From: an uncultured Ruminococcus sp.
GTDB taxonomy: Bacteria > Bacillota > Clostridia > Oscillospirales > Ruminococcaceae
NCBI RefSeq assembly: GCF_934476685.1
Contig: NZ_CAKSNX010000002.1
Coordinates: forward strand, 310,001 to 374,000
DNA: 64,000 nt
Reading direction: 5' to 3'
The first letter of the stretch is position 1; every line of letters starts with the position of its first letter. Shown here piece after piece: positions 23,416 to 31,390 of the stretch. A program made the position numbers and the translations under genes. Below the pieces are notes generated by a model. It saw nothing but the letters and a program-made list of their open reading frames with translations, was not told the DNA's origin and did no database searches.

Positions 23416-26400
23416 ATGAAGAGCATAATTATGAAGAAAGCTCTGCCTGCCGCTGTCTGCACAGCTTGTGTTTGCTTTAATGTGATAACATCGAGCGGTG
23501 TTGATCTCAGACAGTTCAGAGATTATGATGACGATGAAATGATCTCCGTTATTGTAAAGGTCGATGGAGATCCTGTCCTTGCAGCAGCTGCCGCAGAGGA
23601 TTATGGTATAGATTATCTTAATACAGACGATGCAAAGGACGCTGAAAAGGACCTCGAAAAAGTCCAGTCACAGGCTGAATGTTATATCGAGGGCTTTTAT
23701 CCCGACCTTGAAACTGAATACAGCTATACCTCTGTACTCAATGGATTTTCCTGCGAAATTCCTGAAAGTATTGTAGAGGATATCGAAAAGTGTCCTCAGG
23801 TAGTCAGTGTTGAAAAGGTTCATAGCTACCGTAAACCTCAGCTTTATAGATCATATGAAATGAACGGTGCTGATAAGTATTATGAAAGTACAGGTTCATA
23901 TGGTGAGGGCGAAACTATTGCGGTGCTTGATACTGAACTTGATGTAACTCATCCTATGTTTGCACCTATCGATGATAAAGATGTTCAGTTCACAGAGAAT
24001 GACATAGCCGCCTTTGCCGGATCAGATGAACTTAATGCAGATTTTGACCCTGAAAAGGTCTATGTAAGCAGTAAACTTCCGTTCGTATATAGCTATACAA
24101 ATGATGATCCGTACAGCGTTGCAGATGAAAATGCTTATCACGGAACTCATGTCAGCGGTATCGCAGCAGGAAATAAAACTATTGATGAAGCAGGCAGAGA
24201 AATTTCAGGTGTTGCTCCTGATGCACAAATAGTTTTCATGGATATATTCTCATATGATGAATCGACAGACGACTATCTTGCCGATGATGCAACTATTGCG
24301 GCTGCCGTTGAAGATGCTGTAAAACTCAATGTTTCTGTTATAAATCTCAGCCTTGGATCAGATACGGAAAGCTATCAGGGTTCTGTCCTTGATGAGGCTT
24401 TTGAGCTTGCAGATAATGCAGGAGTAACTGTATGTGCTGCGGCAGGAAATGAGGCTGACGGCTATCTGACAGCCGGTCAAAACAAGCCAGAGAACGTTGA
24501 TACTTCAACTGTAAATATGCCGTCGGTATATAACTCTGTTATATCAGTAGCCTCAGCAGACAATATCTATGCGTCTACAAAGCGTTTTGAGTTGTCTGAT
24601 GGAAGTCTGATAGATTATATTGAGGCTGGAAGCTTTGCGTATGATCTTGATGAACTTGACGATGCAGAGTATGTTTACTGTGGATATGGCAGCTCTGAGG
24701 ACTTTGAAGATCTTGATTTGGAGAATAAGATCGCTCTTTGCGACAGGGGAGAGGTAGGCTTTGAAGAGAAGTTTTTCAATGCCATTCTATCTGGTGCGGC
24801 TGGTCTTATAATTTGTGACAATATTGATGAACCCCTTTTGGATATAAGCAGCTATCAGATCTCAGCTGCGTTTATTTCAAAAGCAGACGGTGATAAGCTT
24901 AAAGCGCTGAAAAAGAAAACTATCTCTTATATTGATGGGTGGGGAGATATGGTATCTACTACATCATCAATAAGCAGCTTTTCATCATGGGGAGTCAGCG
25001 AAGATCTGAAACTTAAACCTGAAATAACAGGTCTTGGCGGTAATGTTACGTCAGCAGGATATAACGGTGAGTATTGTTCCTTAAGCGGAACTTCTATGGC
25101 TACTCCTTATCTTGCAGGCTGCTGCGCTCTTGTAAATGAGTATCTTAAGGAGAGCGGTTCAGATTTGCAGGGAGCGGAGAAAAATCAATATATTAAAAAT
25201 CTGCTCATGAATTCTGCAAAGCTGTATAAGGACGATAATGGACTTTATATCACACCTAGAAGACAGGGTGCAGGTTTTGTAAGCCTTTCAAATCTTCTTG
25301 ATGATAAAGTAATTCTTACAGGTGACAGCGGCGAAGCTAAGATCGAGCTGTATGATAAAATAAATGACAGCTTTGATATGAATGTCAACATAAAGAACAT
25401 AAGCGGTGACACTGTTAAGTTTAAAAATGCTGAACTCGTTCTGACTACCGACGACGTTGGCAATTCTGAAGAGGGTACTGTAATATCCGGAGCAGTTGCT
25501 CTTGACTGCACAGCTGATCTGTCATCTCTTAAAACTATTGGCGCAGGCGAAAGCTTAACTGAAAATATCCATGTTGAACTTGATCCGTCACAGCTTGAAG
25601 AAATAGCTTCTGTATTTACAAACGGTTTCTTTATTGACGGATATATTCTGCTCAGCGGTGCGAAAAACTGCTGTGATATTTCCATACCTCTCACTGGTTT
25701 CAGAGGTGACTGGACGAAAGTTCCGATCTTTGATGAAAATATGTTCTCTGAAAATTCCGTATTAGGTTCTAATTTTGCAGGCACATACATAGGCAATTAT
25801 CAGACCATAGCAGGACTTTCATTGTCACAGCTCGCTAAAATAATGAAAGATGCAGAAGGTATGTCTATGGAGGAGCTGATTGACGGCATCAGTACTACTT
25901 TTGAGGGAGTAGTTCAGAATTTCTATCTCTCACCTAATGAAGATTATATCGGTGATGTTATCAACTACAATTTGAGCAATCTCCGTGAAGCGTATGTAAG
26001 CGGCGTAAATATATATGATAAGAGCGGAAATGAGATATTTGCCGATGAAATGTCACCTATGCTTTATGACAGACAATCACAGTTCAATATGTACACATAT
26101 GTTCCGACAGATATTGCAGACGGAGAATATGTTGGCGAGATATCAGGCTATATAAATTATCCCGGTGCAGAACAGGATCCTCAGAAGCTTACTTTTGATT
26201 TTACTGTGGATAATACAGTTCCTAAGATCAATTCTGCTAAACTGTCAGAAGAGAACGGCAGAAAATATGTCACACTTAATGTAAGTGATGATAATATAGA
26301 GGGCATCTATGTTCTTGGAAACGGAACAGGCGGAACTGCGGATAAGTATGATCCTGATGATCCGTCAAAGTGCGGATATGATATCGAAACACTTGAACAA

Positions 26401-27108
26401 ACGCTTCAACTTATCTCATTGCTGACTAACAGCGGAGAATCGGACTTCGGTGCTGGTTCGGTAGATATGAAATCTATTATTCCTATAACTCAGTATATTT
26501 CTGCTGATTCGGAGAGCAAGGAAGAGTATAAGATAGATTTTCTTGATATTATTCCTGCTGATAAAAATTCTGACGGTACTATGAGTGTAAAATATGATGT
26601 TACAGACCTTGAATCTTTCAGCATTTCTGTAATGGATAAGGCTTATAATACAGCTGTCTATGCAGGCGGAGCGCCGGTCGTAGGAGCACTTAAAACTCCT
26701 AAGGCTGTCAAGGCAGGAGAAAAACTTGAACTTACTGTTCCTGATGTTGACTCAAATTCAGATAGCAAGTGTTTCTGGCAGATAAGCTTTGACGGAAACA
26801 ACTGGCAGACTTTTGATCCAGAACAGGTCATGACATCTGAATATAATGGCGCATTTATCAGATATTATGCTGAGAATGAGTTCGGTATAGGTTTCAGCAA
26901 TGCTGTTAAAATAACCGTAAAGGGTTCAGGTGATAATAAAAACAACGGCGGCATAAAGCCAAACGCTAACGGCAATAAAAATGTTAATTCAGCACCAAGC
27001 GAAAACCCTAAAACAGGTACAGCAGCTGCGCTTTATATATCAGCAGCCGCTTTCGGTACAGCTGTGGCTACCGTAAAAGGTAAAAGAAAGAAGAAAAACA
27101 GCAAGTAA
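23416..27108 (+). CDS. cell-wall-anchored subtilisin-like (S8) protease
   Basis: A 1230-residue surface protease. A signal peptide is followed by a propeptide-like region (about 35-140). The S8 catalytic domain has Asp172 (AVLDTELDVTHP), His242 (YHGTHVSGIAAG) and Ser560 (SGTSMATP), with a protease-associated domain inserted at about 410-505. Several beta-sandwich domains lead to a NPKTG sortase motif at 1197-1201, a hydrophobic helix and GKRKKKNSK. The layout resembles C5a peptidase/lactocepin cell-envelope proteases. It probably digests external proteins at the cell surface. All catalytic residues are present, so it should be active. Monocistronic. Confidence 0.94.
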   Translation: MKSIIMKKALPAAVCTACVCFNVITSSGVDLRQFRDYDDDEMISVIVKVDGDPVLAAAAAEDYGIDYLNTDDAKDAEKDLEKVQSQAECYIEGFYPDLETEYSYTSVLNGFSCEIPESIVEDIEKCPQVVSVEKVHSYRKPQLYRSYEMNGADKYYESTGSYGEGETIAVLDTELDVTHPMFAPIDDKDVQFTENDIAAFAGSDELNADFDPEKVYVSSKLPFVYSYTNDDPYSVADENAYHGTHVSGIAAGNKTIDEAGREISGVAPDAQIVFMDIFSYDESTDDYLADDATIAAAVEDAVKLNVSVINLSLGSDTESYQGSVLDEAFELADNAGVTVCAAAGNEADGYLTAGQNKPENVDTSTVNMPSVYNSVISVASADNIYASTKRFELSDGSLIDYIEAGSFAYDLDELDDAEYVYCGYGSSEDFEDLDLENKIALCDRGEVGFEEKFFNAILSGAAGLIICDNIDEPLLDISSYQISAAFISKADGDKLKALKKKTISYIDGWGDMVSTTSSISSFSSWGVSEDLKLKPEITGLGGNVTSAGYNGEYCSLSGTSMATPYLAGCCALVNEYLKESGSDLQGAEKNQYIKNLLMNSAKLYKDDNGLYITPRRQGAGFVSLSNLLDDKVILTGDSGEAKIELYDKINDSFDMNVNIKNISGDTVKFKNAELVLTTDDVGNSEEGTVISGAVALDCTADLSSLKTIGAGESLTENIHVELDPSQLEEIASVFTNGFFIDGYILLSGAKNCCDISIPLTGFRGDWTKVPIFDENMFSENSVLGSNFAGTYIGNYQTIAGLSLSQLAKIMKDAEGMSMEELIDGISTTFEGVVQNFYLSPNEDYIGDVINYNLSNLREAYVSGVNIYDKSGNEIFADEMSPMLYDRQSQFNMYTYVPTDIADGEYVGEISGYINYPGAEQDPQKLTFDFTVDNTVPKINSAKLSEENGRKYVTLNVSDDNIEGIYVLGNGTGGTADKYDPDDPSKCGYDIETLEQTLQLISLLTNSGESDFGAGSVDMKSIIPITQYISADSESKEEYKIDFLDIIPADKNSDGTMSVKYDVTDLESFSISVMDKAYNTAVYAGGAPVVGALKTPKAVKAGEKLELTVPDVDSNSDSKCFWQISFDGNNWQTFDPEQVMTSEYNGAFIRYYAENEFGIGFSNAVKITVKGSGDNKNNGGIKPNANGNKNVNSAPSENPKTGTAAALYISAAAFGTAVATVKGKRKKKNSK

Positions 27109-27128
27109 AAAATAAGGATAAAAGAATC

Positions 27129-27160
27129 ACAGCGGCAGTTTGAAAATTGCCGCTGTTTTT
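27129..27160 (+). terminator. terminator of the subtilase gene
   Basis: Stem ACAGCGGCAGTT / AATTGCCGCTGT with a 4-nt loop and a T5 tail. Confidence 0.88.
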
Positions 27161-27166
27161 ATGTAA

Positions 27167-27241
27167 AGCCGCAGAATATGCAGACACAATAAAACAAAAT
27201 AAAGAATATCGGTTTTTGTTTGTATCTGCATAACTGCGGCT
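27167..27241. repeat. long imperfect inverted repeat, 23-nt arms
   Basis: AGCCGCAG...ATGCAGACACAA (27167-27189) is complementary to TTTGTATCTGCATAACTGCGGCT (27219-27241) with one bulge and two mismatches; the loop is 29 nt and AT-rich. It may act as terminator for the small minus-strand gene or be a remnant element. Confidence 0.6.
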
Positions 27242-27254
27242 CGTTAAGGGAAAA

Positions 27255-27428
27255 CTATTTCATCATCATAGAAATTCCGTCTACTACATCGCCCATTGCA
27301 TGAAGAGCTTTGCCTGTTCTGCTTTTGAGCATACGCTTATCTCTGGAACTTGCAGTCGTCATAGCGTAAGCAACTGTGCCTGCTGCAATTCCCATTGATA
27401 TCCCTGTTATAATAGGCTTCATTTTCAA
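27255..27428 (-). CDS. small hydrophobic protein with one membrane helix (YtxH-like)
   Basis: A 57-residue protein, MKMKPIITGISMGIAAG then a Gly/Ala-rich helix, and a basic tail with RDKRMLKSRTGKALHAMGDVVDGISMMMK. The size and Gly-rich helix are like YtxH/DUF3918-type small membrane proteins, but I cannot name a family firmly. The TTG start at 27428 is preferred because AAGGAAG lies 8 nt upstream; a GTG at 27437 would touch the ribosome binding site. It has its own promoter and sits alone between the subtilase and leuC. Confidence 0.65.
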   Translation of the reverse strand: MKMKPIITGISMGIAAGTVAYAMTTASSRDKRMLKSRTGKALHAMGDVVDGISMMMK

Positions 27429-27729
27429 GTTAATCACTTCCTTTCGATATTATTATCGCACGGCAGCCGACTAAAATACAAGGATAATGACGGAAGAAAT
27501 CTTGGTTCAGATAAACTTAATCATAAATTTTATCCGTTCAGAATATTTATGATATGCACAAAACAATTTAATAGTTTATCTCTAAAACGTTTCAGTATAA
27601 CAAAATTCATATAAAAAATACTATTTAACACTTTACAACTCATGCAAATTGGAGTATAATATATTCATATAGATTTGAAAAGTTTTATTTTTTAAAAGGG
27701 ATTATAGAATTAAGGAGAAGATGATATTT
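27429..27729. other. divergent intergenic region before leuC, 301 nt
   Basis: It holds a minus-strand promoter (TTGTAT 27481-27476, 18 nt, GATAAT 27457-27452) and the leuC promoter at 27632. The rest is AT-rich. There is no leucine-rich leader peptide, T-box or antiterminator-like pairing that I can see. Confidence 0.5.
27632..27660 (+). promoter_or_regulatory. promoter of the leuC operon
   Basis: TTTACA (27632-27637), 17-nt spacer, TATAAT (27655-27660). The leader is only about 60 nt, too short for a T-box. Confidence 0.75.
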
Positions 27730-28992
27730 ATGGGTATGACGATGACTCAGAAAATCCTGGCTGCTCATGCCGGTCTTGACGAGGTAAAGGCTGGTCAGCT
27801 GATAATGGCTGATCTTGATCTTGTTCTCGGAAATGACGTAACAACACCGGTTGCTATAAATGAGTTCAATAAGTCCGGATTTACAGGAATATTTGATAAC
27901 ACTAAGGTTACAATGGTAATGGACCATTTCACACCTAATAAGGATATCAAGGCTGCGGCTCAGTGCAAACAGTGCAGGGAGTTTGCTTCTAAGTATGATA
28001 TCAAGCATTATTATGATGTAGGAGATATGGGAATCGAACACGCTCTTCTCCCTGAAAAAGGTCTGGTAGTTCCAGGCGACTGCGTTATCGGTGCTGACTC
28101 TCATACCTGTACATACGGCGCTCTCGGTGCTTTCTCAACAGGCGTAGGCTCAACAGATATGTGTGCAGGTATGGCTAAGGGTAAGGATTGGTTCAGAGTT
28201 CCTTCTGCTATAAAGTTCAACATAGTAGGCAAGCTGCCTAAGTACAGCGCTGCTAAGGACGTTATCCTTCATATAATCGGAATGATCGGCGTTGACGGTG
28301 CGCTTTATAAGTCTATGGAATTCTCAGGAGAAGGTCTTATAAATCTGACTATGGAAGACAGACTTTGTATGGCTAATATGGCTATCGAGGCTGGCGCTAA
28401 GAACGGTATCTTTGCTGTGGATCAGGTTACATATGATTACCTTAAGGATAAGACGGACAGAGAGTTCCGTGTATATGAGGCTGATCCTGACGCTGAATAT
28501 GATGAAGAGTATACTATTGATCTTTCTCAGATCAAGCCGACAGTTGCTTTCCCTCATCTTCCTGAGAACGCAAGAACATTTGACGATATCCCTAATATCA
28601 AAATAGATCAGGTTGTCATCGGTTCATGTACAAACGGAAGAATAGAAGACCTGAGATGCGCTGCTGAGATACTTAAGGGCAAAAAGATCGCTAAGCATGT
28701 AAGATGCATAGTGATCCCGGCAACTCAGAAGATCTATCTTACAGCAATGAAGGAAGGTCTGCTTGAAACATTCATCAATGCTGGCTGTGTTGTTTCAACA
28801 CCGACATGCGGTCCATGTCTTGGGGGACACATGGGAATTCTGGCAGCGGGCGAAAAGGCTGTTGCGACCACAAACCGTAACTTTGTGGGAAGAATGGGAC
28901 ATACTGAATCAGAAGTTTATCTCGCATCACCATATGTAGCAGCGGCTTCCGCAATAGCAGGAAAGATCGCTCAGCCTTCTGAAGTAGTATAA
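27730..28992 (+). CDS. leuC: 3-isopropylmalate dehydratase large subunit
   Basis: A 420-residue aconitase-family protein of the short archaeal/clostridial (HacA-like) type. Iron-sulfur ligands are visible as Cys in VIGSCTNGR and both Cys of TCGPCLGG; DSHTCTYGALGAFSTGVGSTD is the substrate region. With LeuD it isomerises 2- to 3-isopropylmalate in leucine synthesis. AAGGAG at 27712-27717 fits ATG 27730 better than ATG 27721, which is only 3 nt away. The operon is unusual in carrying an unrelated gene before leuD; leuA and leuB are not in the window. Confidence 0.95.
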   Translation: MGMTMTQKILAAHAGLDEVKAGQLIMADLDLVLGNDVTTPVAINEFNKSGFTGIFDNTKVTMVMDHFTPNKDIKAAAQCKQCREFASKYDIKHYYDVGDMGIEHALLPEKGLVVPGDCVIGADSHTCTYGALGAFSTGVGSTDMCAGMAKGKDWFRVPSAIKFNIVGKLPKYSAAKDVILHIIGMIGVDGALYKSMEFSGEGLINLTMEDRLCMANMAIEAGAKNGIFAVDQVTYDYLKDKTDREFRVYEADPDAEYDEEYTIDLSQIKPTVAFPHLPENARTFDDIPNIKIDQVVIGSCTNGRIEDLRCAAEILKGKKIAKHVRCIVIPATQKIYLTAMKEGLLETFINAGCVVSTPTCGPCLGGHMGILAAGEKAVATTNRNFVGRMGHTESEVYLASPYVAAASAIAGKIAQPSEVV

Positions 28993-29088
28993 CTTTTACA
29001 TAAAAATAAAATATGACGTAGGGGTACATCATTAAATAGAATTATCAATTATTGTTTTACTTGAATGGTTATATTCGGAGGAAAATAA

Positions 29089-29478
29089 ATGAAGGATTAT
29101 CTCAGAGATGTGCTGTATGATGTCATACTTAGCATTGTAACCAAAAAATTTGGTACATCGCTTAACGACAGCCAGAAGGAAGAAAAGGCTGAAGAATTTA
29201 TCAGCGAACTGCATGAAAATAATTTTCTTATTGTTGAAAAAACACAGCTGCTGATAAATAAAATTGGTTTCAATAATTTTTATACCACACAGGTCAACGG
29301 AAAATCTGTGTATGCTTTGGCAAAGGAAGGTATGTTCCATAAGGTCAAAGTCTGCTGGTTTATTACCCGCAGTAAGGATAATGTTGACGGAAAATATCTT
29401 GAGCAGATATATGATGAACTGTCAAAACAGGCTAACGGTGATAATATTTTTGAATCCAAGGAATATAAAAGAGGCTAA
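29089..29478 (+). CDS. uncharacterised 129-residue protein inside the leuCD operon
   Basis: Starts MKDYLRDVLYDVILSIVTKKFG after a strong GGAGG. It is predicted as a mostly helical first half and a mixed second half (KVKVCWFITRSKDNVDGKYLEQIYDEL). It has no signal peptide, no membrane helix and no metal motif. I do not recognise the family. It begins 96 nt after leuC, ends 20 nt before leuD, and has no promoter of its own that I can see, so it should be expressed with the isomerase subunits. Codon use matches its neighbours, so recent transfer is not indicated. Confidence 0.8.
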   Translation: MKDYLRDVLYDVILSIVTKKFGTSLNDSQKEEKAEEFISELHENNFLIVEKTQLLINKIGFNNFYTTQVNGKSVYALAKEGMFHKVKVCWFITRSKDNVDGKYLEQIYDELSKQANGDNIFESKEYKRG

Positions 29479-29498
29479 TTTTGAAAGGAGTTTTCATA

Positions 29499-29981
29499 AT
29501 GAAGGCTTGCGGAAAAGTACATAAATACGGAGATAATGTTGATACCGACGTTATTATTCCTGCCAGATATCTTAACACTGCAAATATGCAGGAGCTTGCA
29601 AAGCATTGTATGGAGGATATAGATGCTGACTTTGCGAAAAATGTCAAAGAGGGCGACATCATGGTAGCGAAGGCAAACTTTGGCTGCGGCTCGTCAAGAG
29701 AACACGCACCGGCTTCTATTAAGGCAAGCGGAATCTCATGCGTTATCGCAAAATCTTTTGCAAGAATTTTCTTCAGAAATGCTATCAATATCGGACTTCC
29801 GATCATTGAGTGTGAAGAAGCTGCTGAAAAGATCGAAAATGGCGATGAAGTTGAGATCGACTTTGACAGCGGTCTTATAACAAATAAGACAAAGAACGAA
29901 ACTTATAAGGGACAGTCTTTCCCTGAGTTTCTGATAAATATTATCAATGCAAACGGACTTCTCAATTCGCTTAAGGATTGA
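29499..29981 (+). CDS. leuD: 3-isopropylmalate dehydratase small subunit
   Basis: A 160-residue aconitase swivel-domain protein: HKYGDNVDTDVIIPARYL at the start, then KANFGCGSSREHAPASIKASG, the diagnostic LeuD motif. It completes the active site of LeuC. The start at 29499 is set by AAAGGAG 8 nt upstream; an upstream TTG at 29481 lies before that site. A strong terminator follows. Confidence 0.96.
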   Translation: MKACGKVHKYGDNVDTDVIIPARYLNTANMQELAKHCMEDIDADFAKNVKEGDIMVAKANFGCGSSREHAPASIKASGISCVIAKSFARIFFRNAINIGLPIIECEEAAEKIENGDEVEIDFDSGLITNKTKNETYKGQSFPEFLINIINANGLLNSLKD

Positions 29982-30007
29982 TAGTCTGCAAAAATAACAA
30001 GGAATGC

Positions 30008-30041
30008 AAAGCCGCAGAGAACAATATCCCTGCGGTTTTTT
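30008..30041 (+). terminator. terminator of leuCD
   Basis: Stem around CCGCAG / CTGCGG, extended by A-T pairs, with a T7 run. Confidence 0.85.
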
Positions 30042-30078
30042 TATAAAATGTAAAATATAGACAGATAAGGAGATGCTA

Positions 30079-30963
30079 ATGAGAAAACTAAATCTTAAAC
30101 TGATGAATTTTGTAATGCTGACGCTGGCTGGTATCATTAATGCTGTGGGTGTAACACTGTTTTTAGCACCCGTAAAATTGTTCGACAGCGGAATTTCAGG
30201 AACAGCCTTTTTGCTTGATATGATAACGCCGCCATACCTTATAATGAGTATGTTTCTTATTATTTTGAATGTGCCATTCTATATTCTTGGCGGTAAAAAA
30301 CTTGGCTGGGATTTCATAATTTATTCCCTTTATGCTATCGGCATATATTCACTTGCCGCACTGCTTTTTAGAAATGTCCTTCCAATAGATTTCTCAGGAG
30401 GCTCACCTTTTACAGGAGAAGATAAGCTGCTTTCAGCCATATTCGGCGGACTTCTTTCGGGTATCGGCAGCGGAACAGTAATAAGATTTGGCGGAGCGAT
30501 CGACGGAGTTGAAGTAATGGCAGTGCTGTTTTCTAAAAAAATCGGCTGTTCTGTCGGAACTTTTGTAATGGCATATAATATTTTACTTTATACAGTTTCT
30601 GCATTTATATTCCATAGCTGGCTTATCCCGCTTTATTCAATAATTACATATGCGGTAGGAATCAAAGCAGTTGACTTTGTAGTTGAAGGTCTTGATAAGG
30701 CAAAAGCGGTTATGATTATCACAAGAGCGGACAGCGAACTTCCTATGCTGCTGACGGAAACTCTTGGCAGAGGTGCAACAGTTTATAAGGCAGGAGGAGT
30801 TTATTCTGGTGAAGAAAAGCTTGTTATCTATGTGGTTGTAAACCGATTTGAGATCGGAAAGGTCAAGAAGATCGTAGAAACCGCTGATTCAGATGCATTT
30901 GCCTCAGTTACCGACGTTTCAGAAACCGTCGGAGGAATTTCGACAGGATTTAAAAAAGTGTAA
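30079..30963 (+). CDS. YitT family membrane protein
   Basis: A 294-residue protein with an N-terminal multi-helix domain (about five helices; LAGIINAVGVTLFLAPVKLFDSG, GLLSGIGSGTVIRFGGAIDGVEV) and a C-terminal cytosolic DUF2179 domain (ITRADSELPMLLTETLGRGATVYKAGGVYSGEEKLVIYVVV). Both are typical of YitT/YpjC proteins, whose function is not established; transport has been proposed. AAGGAG at 30067-30072 favours ATG 30079 over the abutting ATG 30073. It probably has its own transcript or reads on weakly from leuD. Confidence 0.92.
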   Translation: MRKLNLKLMNFVMLTLAGIINAVGVTLFLAPVKLFDSGISGTAFLLDMITPPYLIMSMFLIILNVPFYILGGKKLGWDFIIYSLYAIGIYSLAALLFRNVLPIDFSGGSPFTGEDKLLSAIFGGLLSGIGSGTVIRFGGAIDGVEVMAVLFSKKIGCSVGTFVMAYNILLYTVSAFIFHSWLIPLYSIITYAVGIKAVDFVVEGLDKAKAVMIITRADSELPMLLTETLGRGATVYKAGGVYSGEEKLVIYVVVNRFEIGKVKKIVETADSDAFASVTDVSETVGGISTGFKKV

Positions 30964-30969
30964 TATTTT

Positions 30970-31002
30970 GGACAGGTGATCGCACGATCATCTGTCTTTT
31001 TT
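30970..31002 (+). terminator. terminator of the YitT gene
   Basis: GACAGGTGATCG / CGATCATCTGTC hairpin with a very short loop, followed by TTTTTT. Confidence 0.9.
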
Positions 31003-31390
31003 ATGCTTAATAATGGATATAAATAACTATCCGTTATGCTGTACAGGTATATGATCGTATGTACTTATATAATTCATAAAAAATTTATAATACAAAAAGC
31101 AGTTATACTAGCTTAAATTACAATTCAGTTACAATATATATTGGATAATCGCATATCAGTAATACATATATGTAGTCAGTAAATTCTATCCATATCATTG
31201 TGACTAAAAAAAGCAGCCTGTTTTCGCTGTTTTGACTATTGACGATGTCTATGAAAATATGCTATAATTTTATTTGCAAAAGGTAACAAAATGTAATATT
31301 TATATATTCAAAAGTTACAATACCCGTAACTTTTTATTGCTTACAAGAATTAAAATGTATTAACTAAATATCCGCAAAGGAGGATCTGAA
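30997..31390. other. 394-nt leader and intergenic region before the cohesin-like gene
   Basis: AT-rich, without a gene. It contains the promoter at 31239-31268, then four GTTAC/GTAAC-type words at 31282, 31293, 31314 and 31326. The last two form a 9-bp hairpin AAAAGTTAC / GTAACTTTT (31310-31334). Another GTTACAATA stands at about 31128. The hairpin followed by T5 could be a weak attenuator. Confidence 0.45.
31239..31268 (+). promoter_or_regulatory. promoter of the cohesin-like surface protein
   Basis: TTGACG (31239-31244), 18-nt spacer, TATAAT (31263-31268) with TGC extended -10; it predicts a leader of about 115 nt. Confidence 0.7.

Noticed and set aside
27640..27729. Leucine leader peptide or T-box before leuC
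   Set aside because: The leader is about 60 nt, with no run of Leu codons and no specifier or antiterminator sequence.
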